From positions 1-63,363 of the forward strand of contig VBEK01000152.1 of NCBI GenBank assembly GCA_005889135.1: DNA of 63,363 nt, given 5' to 3'. A program made the translations under genes and the position numbers. The stretch is from Chloroflexota bacterium (GTDB taxonomy: Bacteria > Chloroflexota > Dormibacteria > Dormibacterales > Dormibacteraceae). Numbering within the stretch: the first letter of the stretch is position 1; every line of letters begins with the position of its first letter. A model generated the notes under the pieces. It searched no databases, was not told the DNA's origin, and saw nothing but the letters and a program-made list of their open reading frames with translations. Of the stretch, positions 9,080 through 18,531 are shown in pieces.

Positions 9080-10228
9080 GTGGATTTTGACCTGACCCCG
9101 GAACAGAAGGCGATTCGCGACACATGCCGCGATTTCGCGCGCGAGGTCATCGCGCCCGCGGCGGAGGAGCTCGACCGCGAGCACCGGTTCGGGTACGACG
9201 TCGTGCGCCAGATGGGCGAGCTCGGGCTGTTCGGCCTGCCGTTCCCCGAGGATGCGGGCGGCGCGGGCGCCGACTTCCTCTCTCTGTGCATCGCCATCGA
9301 GGAGGTCTCGCGCGCCGACGCGGGCGTCGGCATCACGCTCGAGGCGGCGGTGTGCCTGGGCTCGGCGCCGATCTACGAGTTCGGCACGCCCGCGCAGAAA
9401 GAGAGATGGCTGCCCGACCTGATCGCGGGCAGGAAGCTGTGGTCGTTCGGCTTGACGGAGCCCGAGGCCGGGTCGGACGCGGGCGCGACCAAGACGCGCG
9501 CCGAGCAGCGCGACGGCCGGTGGGTGATCAACGGCGCCAAGCAGTTCATCACCAACTGCGGGACGGACATCTCCGCGGGCGTGACCATCACCGCGCTCAC
9601 GGGCCGTGACGAGATCAGCGCCCTGATGGTCCCGATCGGCACGCCTGGCTATCACGTCCTTCCGTCCTATCGCAAGCTCGGCTGGCACTCGTCGGACACG
9701 CACCCGCTGTCCTTCGAGGCCTGCGAGGTTCCGGCCGAGAACCTGCTCGGAGAGCGAGGTGGCGGCTACCGCCAGTTCCTGCGCACGCTGACGGGCGGCA
9801 GGATCGCGATCGCGGCGCTGTCCGTGGGAGTGGCGCAGGCGTGCCTGGACGCGTCGCTCACGTACGCGAAGGAGCGCCGGACCTTCGGGGAGCCGATCTC
9901 GAAGCACCAGGCGATCTCGTTCAAGCTCGCCGACATGGCCATGGAGACGGAGGTGGCGCGGACGATCGTGTACCGGGCGGCGGCGGCCTACGGGCGAGAA
10001 GGGTCGGAGACGTCGGACGAGGTGCGCATGCTCGCCGCGATGTCGAAGCTGTACGCGTCGGAGGCGTCCAAGCGCGCGGCGGACAACGCCGTGCAGATCC
10101 ACGGCGGGTACGGGTTCATGGAGGACTACCCCGTCGCGAGGTACTGGCGAGACGTGAAGGTGAACGAGATCGGGGAGGGGACGTCGGAGGTCCAGAGGAT
10201 GCTGATCGCGCGTTTACTCGGAGCTTGA
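9080..10228 (+). CDS. Acyl-CoA dehydrogenase
   Basis: FAD-dependent alpha,beta-dehydrogenation of acyl-CoA, electrons passing to ETF. The 382-residue protein has the three ACAD domains: an N-terminal helical part starting DFDLTPEQKAIRDTCRDF, the middle beta domain with SFGLTEPEAGSDAG and WVINGAKQFITN, and a C-terminal helical part with QIHGGYGFMEDYP. It ends GEGTSEVQRMLIAR, where the Glu before Gly-Thr is the catalytic base of the SCAD-type group. GTG 9080 opens the conserved N-terminus. Chain-length specificity cannot be read from sequence. Confidence 0.9.
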   Translation: MDFDLTPEQKAIRDTCRDFAREVIAPAAEELDREHRFGYDVVRQMGELGLFGLPFPEDAGGAGADFLSLCIAIEEVSRADAGVGITLEAAVCLGSAPIYEFGTPAQKERWLPDLIAGRKLWSFGLTEPEAGSDAGATKTRAEQRDGRWVINGAKQFITNCGTDISAGVTITALTGRDEISALMVPIGTPGYHVLPSYRKLGWHSSDTHPLSFEACEVPAENLLGERGGGYRQFLRTLTGGRIAIAALSVGVAQACLDASLTYAKERRTFGEPISKHQAISFKLADMAMETEVARTIVYRAAAAYGREGSETSDEVRMLAAMSKLYASEASKRAADNAVQIHGGYGFMEDYPVARYWRDVKVNEIGEGTSEVQRMLIARLLGA

Positions 10229-10242
10229 CGGCGGCTTCGTCC

Positions 10243-10248
10243 TAGCAT
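10243..10248 (+). promoter_or_regulatory. Putative -10 box (TAGCAT) for the adenylate cyclase-like gene
   Basis: TAGCAT ends 8 nt before the GTG at 10257, in the short gap after the acyl-CoA dehydrogenase. No Shine-Dalgarno lies at a workable distance. It fits the TAnnnT pattern at other unit starts here. Confidence 0.35.
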
Positions 10249-10256
10249 CTGCCGGA

Positions 10257-11930
10257 GTGAGCGTCTCCGGCGCACCCAGCCCCGCCAAACCGACCGGCTC
10301 GAGCGAGCGGCGGCCGCTGACCGTGCTGTTCGCGGACCTGGCCGGCTCGACGGCGATCGCCGAGCGGATGGACCCCGAGGATTGGACGGCGCTCGTCGGC
10401 GAAGCCTTCGCGCGGCTGAACCGGACGGTCGACCGTTACGGAGGCACCGTCGCCCGGCTGATGGGCGACGGGGTGCTGGCCTTCTTCGGCGCGCCGGTCG
10501 CCCACGAGGACGACCCCGAGCGAGCGGTGCGGTGCGGGCTCGACATGGTCCAGGCGATCGATGAGCTGGGCGCCGCCCAGCAGGCGGCGGGAGCGAGCGG
10601 CCTGCGCGTGCGCGTCGGCGTCAACACCGGACCGGTCGTCGTCGGCGTCGTCGGGACCGACAAGGCCAGCGAGTACACGGCGATGGGGGACACGGTCAAC
10701 GTCGCGGCGCGGATGCAGGCCAGCGCGCGACCCGGGAGCGTCCTGGTCACCGCTGCCACACACCGGTTCGTCGCCACCCTGGTCGACGCCGTCGACGTCG
10801 GCCTGCTCGAGCTCAAGGGCAAGACCGACGCGGTCCACGCCTACGAGATCACCGGCTTGAAGCGCGGGGCGGTGCAGACGCGCGGGCTTGCGGGTTTCCA
10901 CTCGCCCCTCATCGGCCGCGACACCGAGCTTGGGCGGCTGGAGCAGGCCTTCGACGTGGCCCGGGCGGGACAGGGGCGCGTGGCGACCGTCCTCGGCGAG
11001 CCCGGCATGGGCAAGAGCCGCCTGCTGGCCGAGCTCCGTGGCCGGGTGGAGCTCAAGCATCCGTCGGCGCGCTGGGTCGAGGGGCGCTGCCTCTCGTACG
11101 GCGAGGCGATGCCTTACCACCTGGTGCTCGACCTCGTGCGGTCACTGATCGGCGTCACGGCCGGGGCCGACGAATCGCAGGTCGCGGATGCGCTGCAGAG
11201 CCGCCTGCGCGACCTCCTGGGCGACGATTGGCGCGAGGCCTACACCTACCTGGGCCACCTTCTGTCGCTCACGCTCGACGCCGATATGCAGGCGCGCGTC
11301 TCGATGCTCGAGATCGAGACGATCAAGCGCTACGTGTCGTCCCTCGTCGCGGTGCTGCGCGCCGCCGGCGCGCGCGCTCCGCTGGTCCTGGTGTGCGACG
11401 ACATCCACTGGGCCGACACTTCCTCGGTCGAGGTCCTGCAGCAGGTGATGACGTCGGTCGCCGGCCTGCCGGCGCTGTTCATCCTCAGCTCGCGGGCGGA
11501 GCGCGCGTCGCCAGGTTGGCGGCTGGTCGCGGCGGCGAGGGATGTCTTCGGCGACGCCCTGACGGAGGTCCGTCTCGAACCTCTGTCCATGGACGCGAGT
11601 CGCGAGCTCGTGTCCAACCTTCTGACCATCGAGTCGCTTCCGGCCGACACGCGCGACCTCATCCTCGCGCGGGCGGAAGGCAACCCGTTCTTCGTCGAAG
11701 AGGTGATCCGTATGCTGATCGACCGCGGCGCGATCGTGCGCGAAGGCGATCGGTGGGTCGCGACCGACCGCGTCGCAGGGGTCGAGATCCCCGACACGCT
11801 GCACGGATTGCTCCTCGCCCGCATCGACCGCCTGCCGCAGGAGAGCAAGAGGACGCTTCGCGTCGCGTCGGTCATCGGCCGGCAGTTCGCCGTCACTGTG
11901 CTCGAGCGCGTGCTGGAGCCGAAGCAGTGA
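10257..11930 (+). CDS. Class III adenylate/guanylate cyclase with AAA-type ATPase (N-terminal part of a split regulator)
   Basis: A 557-residue protein. Residues about 18-190 form a class III cyclase domain with both metal-binding aspartates (Asp27 in LFADLAGST, Asp71 in MGDGVLAFF), GVNTGPVVVGVVG, and the AMGDTVNVAARM segment that holds the transition-state Asn/Arg. Residues about 210-540 form a STAND/AAA ATPase with Walker A GEPGMGKSRLL and Walker B LVLVCDDIHWAD. Related proteins continue into a large TPR region; here the frame stops at TGA 11928-11930 after LERVLEPKQ and the rest is encoded by the next gene. Probably cytosolic cAMP/cGMP synthesis coupled to signal sensing. Confidence 0.85.
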   Translation: MSVSGAPSPAKPTGSSERRPLTVLFADLAGSTAIAERMDPEDWTALVGEAFARLNRTVDRYGGTVARLMGDGVLAFFGAPVAHEDDPERAVRCGLDMVQAIDELGAAQQAAGASGLRVRVGVNTGPVVVGVVGTDKASEYTAMGDTVNVAARMQASARPGSVLVTAATHRFVATLVDAVDVGLLELKGKTDAVHAYEITGLKRGAVQTRGLAGFHSPLIGRDTELGRLEQAFDVARAGQGRVATVLGEPGMGKSRLLAELRGRVELKHPSARWVEGRCLSYGEAMPYHLVLDLVRSLIGVTAGADESQVADALQSRLRDLLGDDWREAYTYLGHLLSLTLDADMQARVSMLEIETIKRYVSSLVAVLRAAGARAPLVLVCDDIHWADTSSVEVLQQVMTSVAGLPALFILSSRAERASPGWRLVAAARDVFGDALTEVRLEPLSMDASRELVSNLLTIESLPADTRDLILARAEGNPFFVEEVIRMLIDRGAIVREGDRWVATDRVAGVEIPDTLHGLLLARIDRLPQESKRTLRVASVIGRQFAVTVLERVLEPKQ

Positions 11931-13396
11931 TGAGCGCGCGAGCCGAGCTCGGGACGCTCGAAGCCAGCGGCCTCATCCAGATCGCGGCGCTCCAGCCCGA
12001 GCTCGAGTATCTCTTTCGACACGCTCTCGTCCAGGAGGCCGCGTACGCGTCGCTGCTGAAGCAGGACCGCCGCACCCTGCACCTCGCCGCGGCCGAGGCC
12101 ATCATCGAGCTTCATCCCGAACGCCGGCGCGAGCATGCGGCCGTGATCGCGATGCACCTGGAGCAGGCCGGCGAGGCTGCGCGGGCGGCGCAGCAATTCA
12201 TCGTCGCGGGCGAGCACGCCCTCGAGCGTTTCGCCAACCGCGAGGCCATGGCGTTCTTCGCTCGCGCCTCCGCCCTCGCCGGCGACTCCCAGCCGGACCT
12301 TCGGCTCCGCGCGGCGATCGGCGGCGCCAAGGCCGGCTGGGGTTATGAGTCGGACCCGCATATCCACGCGCTCGAGCAAGCGATCGCGGGCGCGGCCGGG
12401 GCAGACCCTCTGAACGTCACCGAGGCGTACTTCTGGATCGCGTTCCTCCGCAGGCAGCGGGGGGAAACGGCGGAATCGAGCTCCGAGCTCAGGCAGGCGC
12501 TGGAGCGCGGCGCCGAGATCAGCCGGACCCTGACCGATCCAACCGCGGCGGCGCTGCCGCGCGCGCTGATGGGCGCGTTCGTGGCCTTCATGGGCGGTCT
12601 TCGACAGGGTGCGCGCGACATGAGCGAGGCGCTCGATCAGATCGAAGTCAAGGGCGACCCGGTATCGATCGCGATGGTGTCGGACTTCCTCGCCATGACG
12701 TACTCCCGGCTAGGCGAGTTCGAGCTGGCGCAAGAGACGATCGAACGCGCCGCACGCTATGCGGGGGACGGGGACGCGATCGCGCGCGTGGACGTCGACA
12801 TCTCTCGGTCGGCGCTCGCCCTGGAGCGCGGCGAGGTGGACAAGGCCCACGCGCAGGCGCGGGACTGCTCCGAGCGCGCGGAGTCCCTGGGGGCGTTCGC
12901 CTGCGTGGTGGTCGCGAACACCATGTTTGGCGCGGCGAGCCTTGCGCGCGAGGATGCACCTGGGGCTAGAGGGCCGCTGGAGCGCGGCAGCGAGCTGTCG
13001 CAGGTGACGAACATGGCGCCGATGCGCACGCTGATCCAGGGACTTCTCGGCTCGACCCGCGCACTGCTCGGCGACATGCCCGGCGGCGTGGCGGGATGGG
13101 ACGCGGCGCTTGCGGACGCGCGGGCGATGGGCGACCGTTACGGCGAGGCGCAGACGCTCTGGGGCCGGGGGCGATTCTATGCGCGGAACGAGGAGTGGTC
13201 GACGGCGCTGCCCGACATCGACCGGGCGGTGGAGCTGTTCGCGGGGATGGAAGCGAGGCCCGCGCTCGCGCGGGCGCTCCGCGACCGGGCGAAGGTTCTT
13301 CGCGGTGTCGGCAGGGCGGTGGAGGCCGAGGCGGACGAGACCCGCTCGATCGAGCTCGGAAACGAGCTCGGGCTCAGGGACATGCCTCCGGCCTAG
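11930..13396 (+). CDS. TPR-rich C-terminal part of the split cyclase/ATPase regulator
   Basis: A 488-residue protein that resumes exactly where the upstream gene ends: LGTLEASGLIQI and ELEYLFRHALVQEAAY are the conserved segment that follows the ATPase domain in one-piece cyclase-ATPase-TPR proteins. The rest is repeated helical hairpins of TPR type up to the C-terminus. The ATG at 11930 overlaps the stop of the first half (TGATG), so both halves could be made by termination-reinitiation. Alternatively a single-base indel has split one ancestral gene of about 1,050 codons. No signal peptide is seen. Confidence 0.75.
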   Translation: MSARAELGTLEASGLIQIAALQPELEYLFRHALVQEAAYASLLKQDRRTLHLAAAEAIIELHPERRREHAAVIAMHLEQAGEAARAAQQFIVAGEHALERFANREAMAFFARASALAGDSQPDLRLRAAIGGAKAGWGYESDPHIHALEQAIAGAAGADPLNVTEAYFWIAFLRRQRGETAESSSELRQALERGAEISRTLTDPTAAALPRALMGAFVAFMGGLRQGARDMSEALDQIEVKGDPVSIAMVSDFLAMTYSRLGEFELAQETIERAARYAGDGDAIARVDVDISRSALALERGEVDKAHAQARDCSERAESLGAFACVVVANTMFGAASLAREDAPGARGPLERGSELSQVTNMAPMRTLIQGLLGSTRALLGDMPGGVAGWDAALADARAMGDRYGEAQTLWGRGRFYARNEEWSTALPDIDRAVELFAGMEARPALARALRDRAKVLRGVGRAVEAEADETRSIELGNELGLRDMPPA

Positions 13397-13491
13397 CGCC
13401 CGTTTCGCACGAGATGGCCAAGACGTGCGGTGGTGGGAATTTGCGCGTCATGGCGATAACGCGCGGAATCTCGACTAGACCAGCGATCGCA

Positions 13492-14718
13492 CTATCTGTA
13501 TACCCCATTGTGGCCGAGGCTGTGCAGCCCGACGTTCGGGAAGAACGTGAGCCCGTGGTCCTCCGCGCCGACCGGGATGCGAGCGATCACCTCGCCGCTC
13601 GTCGTGTCGAACACGTACACGGTCGCGTTGTAGCGCCCTGACGCCCACAGGCGCGACCCGTCCGGGTTCAGCTGCAGCATGTCGGGGCTGCCCCCACCCG
13701 GGATTCGCCACTTGGCGACGACGCTACGCGTGGCAAAGTCGATCACCGAGATGGAACCCTCGAGACGGTTCGACACGTACAGAGACCTCGTGTCCCGCGA
13801 CACCTGCAGGCCGTGCGCGCCACGGCCCGTGGGGATGAATTGGATCTCCTTCATCGCCACCGGGTCGACCACGGACACGCCCATCCGACCCTGGTTGGTG
13901 ACGTAGAAGACCGATCCGTCGGGGGAGAGCTTCACGTCGATGGGCAGACCGCCCACCCGTACGTAGCCGGCCAGCGCCATCCGGTTGACGTCGACCTTGG
14001 CGAGGAGACCGGAGAACTCGGTCGAGATCATGAAGTAGGAGCCGTCGGCGCTGAAGTCCAGGTGGTCCGCCCCCGGCCACGGGATGCTCACCGACCTCAG
14101 CAGCTTCCAGCCGTGGCGCCAGTCGCGGAACTCGACGCGCTGCAGCCGCTCGACCACGTCGATCGCCTTGGTCCCGTCGGGTGTGAAGTAGAGGTTGTAG
14201 GGGAACGGGATGTTGACCGTCCCGGACGGACGGCCGGTGTGAACATCGAGCACGGTCAGGCTGCTCGAGCCCTCGTCGTCCACGTACAGCGCGCTCATGT
14301 CCCACGCCGGCGCGATGTGGTGGGGGATGGCGCCGACCCTGTAGTGGTCGATGACCTGGTAGGTGGTCGGATCGATGACGTCGACGGTGCCGGCCACGCT
14401 GTTGGGCACGTAGACGCGCGGTTTCAGCTCGCACAGGGGGCACGGGACCGTGCCGGAAAGGGTGTTCGCGTACACGTTGAACTCGGGCTCGGGAAGGCTC
14501 GTCGGCTGCACGTCGGGCGGCGGGAGGAGCCGCGGCTCCTGGTCGGAGGTCGTGGCGCTGCTGGAGACGACGGGCGGCGCCGTCCACACCACGGCGGTGA
14601 CGACGGCCGCCGGGCTCACGACCGCGACCGCAAAGAGCAAGGCGAAGAAGATGCGAAATGCCCGCGCCCTCAGGGCAGCGGCTCCGGTGCCCTCCTCACT
14701 CGTCCGGAAGATCTTCAA
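13492..14718 (-). CDS. Membrane-anchored or secreted YVTN/YncE-like beta-propeller protein
   Basis: A 408-residue protein. A hydrophobic segment at about 25-48 is a signal anchor, followed by a Pro/Ser-rich linker. From about residue 100, repeated blades follow of the pattern VYVPNSVAGTVDVID, LYVDDEGSSSLTVLD, FYVTNQGRMGVSVVD, LYVSNRLEGSISVID, typical of 40-residue YVTN propeller repeats. PCPLCELKP just before the propeller may bind metal or form a disulfide. ATG 14718 overlaps the upstream minus-strand gene by 23 bp. Role unknown; extracytoplasmic binding is likely. Confidence 0.8.
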   Translation of the reverse strand: MKIFRTSEEGTGAAALRARAFRIFFALLFAVAVVSPAAVVTAVVWTAPPVVSSSATTSDQEPRLLPPPDVQPTSLPEPEFNVYANTLSGTVPCPLCELKPRVYVPNSVAGTVDVIDPTTYQVIDHYRVGAIPHHIAPAWDMSALYVDDEGSSSLTVLDVHTGRPSGTVNIPFPYNLYFTPDGTKAIDVVERLQRVEFRDWRHGWKLLRSVSIPWPGADHLDFSADGSYFMISTEFSGLLAKVDVNRMALAGYVRVGGLPIDVKLSPDGSVFYVTNQGRMGVSVVDPVAMKEIQFIPTGRGAHGLQVSRDTRSLYVSNRLEGSISVIDFATRSVVAKWRIPGGGSPDMLQLNPDGSRLWASGRYNATVYVFDTTSGEVIARIPVGAEDHGLTFFPNVGLHSLGHNGVYR

Positions 14719-15118
14719 GCTTCGGTGTCAGCTCACAGACCCAGCGGCCGTCATCGAGGCGACGGATGAAACGGGAGTAGCCCTGGTTGCGAGCTACGTT
14801 GAGGAATTGCTCCTGGGTGATCAGGGTGCGGAGCCTCGCCAGGTCTGCGTAGGTGCTGTCGCGCATGATGCCGCCGACCACGCCGGCGAGCTCGCGCCAC
14901 TGGCCTTCCGACAGCGGCTCGCCGTAGCCGGCGATGGTGACCAGCAGCGCCGCGGTGGCGCCGGTGATCGTGTCGGGGAGGATCTTCTCGCCCTTGGCGC
15001 GGGCGATGATCTCGCGCCCGGTGCTGATGATGTCGGCGATGCGGTCACGCCTGACGCCGATGATGTCTCGACCGCTTCCGACCGTCGTGCCCTCGAGATA
15101 TCTCGGCCCTGCGTCCAT
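14696..15118 (-). CDS. Hypothetical protein upstream of the propeller gene
   Basis: About 140 residues with no family recognised. A helical N-terminal half (DRIADIISTGREIIARAKG) is followed by TITGATAALLVTIAGYG, and the C-terminus is charged (WVCELTPKLEDLPDE). ATG 15118 is taken as start; GTG 15130 and TTG 15124 are in frame. The TTG lies 7 nt after a minus-strand TAGAAT box (15137-15132), so it may be the true leaderless start. It overlaps the propeller gene, suggesting joint translation. Confidence 0.55.
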   Translation of the reverse strand: MDAGPRYLEGTTVGSGRDIIGVRRDRIADIISTGREIIARAKGEKILPDTITGATAALLVTIAGYGEPLSEGQWRELAGVVGGIMRDSTYADLARLRTLITQEQFLNVARNQGYSRFIRRLDDGRWVCELTPKLEDLPDE

Positions 15119-15150
15119 TGTCAAGCCCACTATTCTAAGTAACGCCTGAG

Positions 15151-16278
15151 TTGGACCTCGAACTTGCGCCCGAGCACGCGAGCTTTCGAGCGGCGGTGCG
15201 GGAGCTGGCGCAAAAAGTGGTCCGGCCGCTGGCCGCCGAGGTCGACCGCGAACACCGGTTCCCAGCCGAAGCGGTCAAGGCGGCCGCCGAGAACGGGCTC
15301 ATGGGAGTGCTCATCCCGCGCGAGCACGGCGGGGCGGGCCTTGACGCCCTGGCGTTTGCGATCTGCATCGAGGAGCTGGCCCGCGCGTGCGCCTCGACGG
15401 CGGTGATCGTAGACGTGCATACGAGCGTCGGCACGGAGCCGATCCTGCTGTTCGGCGACGAGGAGCAGAGGCGGCGGTGGCTGCCGCGCCTGGCGTCGGG
15501 GGAGCTGCTGGGGGCGTTCGCGCTGTCCGAACCAGGATCGGGCTCCGACGCCGCATCGTTGACGACGGCCGCGCGGCGGAACGGGGACGGCGGCTACGTC
15601 CTCAACGGCACGAAGACGTTCATCACCAACGCCGGCCGCGCGGGGCTGTACGTGGTGTTCGCGCGCACCGGATCCGTCGAGAGGGCCTCCGGCGTGACCG
15701 CGTTCCTCGTCCCGGCGGACGCCCCCGGCCTGCGCGTCGGGCAGGTGTTCCACAAGATGGGGCTGCACGGCTCGCCCACCGGCGAGATCGTGCTCGAAGA
15801 CGTCGCCCTGCCCACCTCAAACCGGCTGGGCGCGGAAGGCGAGGGTTTCAACATCGCCATGCGCGCGCTCGACTCCGGCCGCATCGGCATCTCGGGCCAG
15901 GCGCTCGGCATCGCCCAGGCGGCGCTGGACGAGGCCCGCGCGCTGATGCGCGAGCGAGGGCATGAACAGGGCGATGACTTCACCCTCGCGGACATGGCCG
16001 CGCGGGTCGAGTCCGCGCGCCTGCTCGCCTACCACGCGGCGTGGCTGTGCGGCGCGGGCAGAAAGTTCACGCGCGAAGCCTCGATGTCGAAGCTTCACTG
16101 CACGGACACCGCCATGCAGGTGGCGATCGACGCGCTGCAGATCGCGGGTGAGGACGGCGCGATCGACGGAAGCCCGTTCGAGCGCCACGTGCGCGACGCC
16201 AAGGCCCTGCAGATCTACGAAGGCTCGAACCAGGTGCAGCGGATCGTCATCGCGCGCGAATTGCTCCGGGCCGGATAA
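15151..16278 (+). CDS. Acyl-CoA dehydrogenase (divergent C-terminus)
   Basis: A 375-residue ACAD-family flavoprotein. The middle domain is standard (AFALSEPGSGSDAA, YVLNGTKTFITN). In the C-terminal domain the usual GGYGY...DYPVER stretch is replaced by AGEDGAIDGSPFERHVRDAK, but the catalytic Glu context IYEGSNQVQRIVIAR is kept. TTG 15151 is assumed because DLELAPEHASFR matches the family N-terminus. It is followed after 13 bp by a second ACAD gene, an arrangement suggesting a two-enzyme degradation step. Specificity unknown. Confidence 0.87.
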   Translation: MDLELAPEHASFRAAVRELAQKVVRPLAAEVDREHRFPAEAVKAAAENGLMGVLIPREHGGAGLDALAFAICIEELARACASTAVIVDVHTSVGTEPILLFGDEEQRRRWLPRLASGELLGAFALSEPGSGSDAASLTTAARRNGDGGYVLNGTKTFITNAGRAGLYVVFARTGSVERASGVTAFLVPADAPGLRVGQVFHKMGLHGSPTGEIVLEDVALPTSNRLGAEGEGFNIAMRALDSGRIGISGQALGIAQAALDEARALMRERGHEQGDDFTLADMAARVESARLLAYHAAWLCGAGRKFTREASMSKLHCTDTAMQVAIDALQIAGEDGAIDGSPFERHVRDAKALQIYEGSNQVQRIVIARELLRAG

Positions 16279-16291
16279 TCGGGCTCGAGAC

Positions 16292-17431
16292 ATGGACTTC
16301 GAGTTCACGGCCGAGCAGGTCGCGATCCGGGACACGATCCGCGAGCTCGTGCAGGATCGGGTCGCGCCGCGCGCGGCGGAGATCGACGCCAGGGCCGAAT
16401 ACCCCGAGGACATCGAGAAGCTGTTCGCCGAGAACGGCATCCTGGGCATCCCTTTTCCGGAGGAGTACGGCGGCATCTCCGGGTCGAGCGTCACCATCTG
16501 CATGGGCATCGAGGAGATCGCCAAGGCGTGCGCGAGCTCGTCGCTGATCCTCGCCGTGCAGGCCCTGGGCTCGTATCCCATCCTCGTGGCGGGCACAGAG
16601 GAGCAGAAGAAGCGGCTCTGCCCGCCTCTCGCCTCGGGCGAGAAGGTCGCCGCCTACGCGCTCTCTGAGCCGGGCAGCGGGTCCGACGCCGCGGCCATGA
16701 AGACGCGCGCGAAGCGCTACGGCAACGAGTATGTCTTGAACGGGACCAAGCAGTTCATCACGCACGGCAACGTGGCCGGCACGCTGGTCGTCTTCGCGAA
16801 GACCGAGCCGGGCAACGGGGCCAAGGGCATCTCCGCGTTCGTGCTGGAGAAGGAGACCAGCCCCTGGGCGGTCGCCAAGCTCGAGCACAAGCTCGGCATT
16901 CGCGGATCACCGACGGCGCAGATCGTCCTCGAGGACGTCAAGGTGCCTGTGGCCAACAGGCTTGGCGAAGAGGGCGCCGGCTTCAAGCTCGCGCTGGCGG
17001 TGCTCGATCGCTCTCGCCCTGGGATCGGCGCCCAGGCGCTGGGCATCGCCGAAGGGGCGTTCGCCTACGCGCTCAACTACGTGAAGGAGCGGCATCAGTT
17101 CGGGCAGGCGATCGCGAGCTTCCAGGGCATTCAGTTCATGCTCGCCGACATCGCCACCCAGATCGAGGCCGCGCGTCACCTCGTCTACCTCGCGGCGACG
17201 AAGGTCGACGCCAAGGCGCCGGACCTGACGAAGACCGCGGCCATGGCGAAGCTCTTCGCGTCCGACATGGCGATGCGTGTGACCACCGACTGCGTCCAGC
17301 TCCTCGGTGGCTACGGCTACATCGCCGACTACCCAGTCGAGAGAATGATGAGAGATGCGAAGATCACCCAGATCTATGAGGGCACGAACCAGATTCAGCG
17401 GGTCGTGATCGCGCGAGCGTTGCTGCGTTGA
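16292..17431 (+). CDS. Acyl-CoA dehydrogenase
   Basis: A 379-residue ACAD. Start ATG 16292 gives DFEFTAEQVAIRDTIRELV. It has AYALSEPGSGSDAAAMKT, YVLNGTKQFITHGN, LLGGYGYIADYPVERMMRDAK and the catalytic-base region IYEGTNQIQRVVIAR, close to short/branched-chain or butyryl-CoA dehydrogenases. It overlaps the next gene by TTGA. With the gene at 15151 and that at 9080 it is the third ACAD within 8.5 kb. Confidence 0.92.
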   Translation: MDFEFTAEQVAIRDTIRELVQDRVAPRAAEIDARAEYPEDIEKLFAENGILGIPFPEEYGGISGSSVTICMGIEEIAKACASSSLILAVQALGSYPILVAGTEEQKKRLCPPLASGEKVAAYALSEPGSGSDAAAMKTRAKRYGNEYVLNGTKQFITHGNVAGTLVVFAKTEPGNGAKGISAFVLEKETSPWAVAKLEHKLGIRGSPTAQIVLEDVKVPVANRLGEEGAGFKLALAVLDRSRPGIGAQALGIAEGAFAYALNYVKERHQFGQAIASFQGIQFMLADIATQIEAARHLVYLAATKVDAKAPDLTKTAAMAKLFASDMAMRVTTDCVQLLGGYGYIADYPVERMMRDAKITQIYEGTNQIQRVVIARALLR

Positions 17432-17844
17432 GCGCGGGTCCTGACCCGCAGCGGCCCACTCCGCCTCCACCCCCTCCACCCCCACCGCCTCCTCCACCCG
17501 CGCCGCCGTACGGGGCGCCGGCGTACTACGGGCAGCCCGTGTATGCACAGCCGCGGCCGGGCGCGCGGACCGAGGGCAAGGTGCTCGTCTCTCTGCTCGC
17601 CGGCATCTCGGGCGTGATCCTCGGCTTTCTCGGCCTCCCCGGCCTGGTGCTCGGTCCCGTCGCCTACTTCCTCGGCAGGTCGGCGGTCCGGAACATCGAC
17701 GAGTCGAAGGGAGCGCTCGGCGGGCGGAGCACCGCGGTGGCGGGTTGGGCGGTGGGCGTCGCCGCGACTGCGATCGGCGCGCTCGCCACGCTCGGCTGGC
17801 TGACGTTCTTCCTCCTCGCAGTGTTCGGAACCCCGCCGGTCTAG
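17428..17844 (+). CDS. Proline-rich DUF4190-type membrane protein
   Basis: A 138-residue protein. Residues 10-27 are nearly all proline, followed by Tyr/Gly/Pro-rich sequence. Two hydrophobic hairpin segments (about 50-75 and 100-133) flank a short loop, YFLGRSAVRNID, as in DUF4190. TTG 17428 overlaps the acyl-CoA dehydrogenase stop. The long polyproline run predicts strong dependence on EF-P for translation. It belongs to a set of three adjacent small membrane-protein genes. Confidence 0.65.
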   Translation: MSAGPDPQRPTPPPPPPPPPPPPPAPPYGAPAYYGQPVYAQPRPGARTEGKVLVSLLAGISGVILGFLGLPGLVLGPVAYFLGRSAVRNIDESKGALGGRSTAVAGWAVGVAATAIGALATLGWLTFFLLAVFGTPPV

Positions 17845-17850
17845 CGCTCG

Positions 17851-18531
17851 ATGGAGCGTGTTGGCGACGCGTTCGTCTGGCCGTTCCGGGACCCGAAGTG
17901 GCTGGAGAAGGTCGCCATCATCGGCCTGATCAGCCTCATCCCGATCATCGGCACCATCAACGGGCTGGGCTGGATGCTCGCCTCGATCGACCGCCTGCGC
18001 GAGGGCAAGCAGGAGCTGCCGCCGGGGAACTTCGACCACCTCGGGCGGGGGGTGTTGCTCTTCGTCGTATTTCTCGTCTACGCGCTCGCGCTTTTGGTCG
18101 TCGGCGGCGGGGTGTTCATCCTCGGTTTCGTGCTTCTGGCCGCGGGAGGGCAGGGCAACGGCAACGCGGCGCTCGAGTTCGTCGGCGTCGTGGTGACACT
18201 GCTCGCCCTGGGCGTGATCCTGGTCGTGACGCTGGCCTTCTTCTTCGCGAGGCCGGCGGTCGTTCTCGCCACCGACCACGGCGGCGTGGCCGCCGGGCTC
18301 GACGTGCCCTCGATCCTTCGCCGGATGCGCATGACGCCGACCAACACCCTGATCGCCGGCCTTATGCTTCTGGCCGCCGGTTTCATAAGCCAGCTCGGGT
18401 CATATGCGTGCGTGATCGGCCTCATCTTCACCATCCCGTACGCGCTGGCGATCGAGGCCTGGATCATCCGGAGTTACGAGGAGGGTCTCGATGTCGGACG
18501 TTCCGCCCCCGCCGCCGCCCCCGAGCGGTAA
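17851..18531 (+). CDS. DUF4013 multi-pass membrane protein
   Basis: A 226-residue protein with about five to six hydrophobic segments. It begins FVWPFRDPKWLEKVAIIGLISLIPIIG, characteristic of DUF4013, and has a conserved polar stretch, PPGNFDHLGRG. No enzymatic motif is visible. The 3' end overlaps the next gene by 41 bp in another frame. It is probably cotranscribed with the two proline-rich DUF4190 genes on either side. Confidence 0.75.
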   Translation: MERVGDAFVWPFRDPKWLEKVAIIGLISLIPIIGTINGLGWMLASIDRLREGKQELPPGNFDHLGRGVLLFVVFLVYALALLVVGGGVFILGFVLLAAGGQGNGNAALEFVGVVVTLLALGVILVVTLAFFFARPAVVLATDHGGVAAGLDVPSILRRMRMTPTNTLIAGLMLLAAGFISQLGSYACVIGLIFTIPYALAIEAWIIRSYEEGLDVGRSAPAAAPER

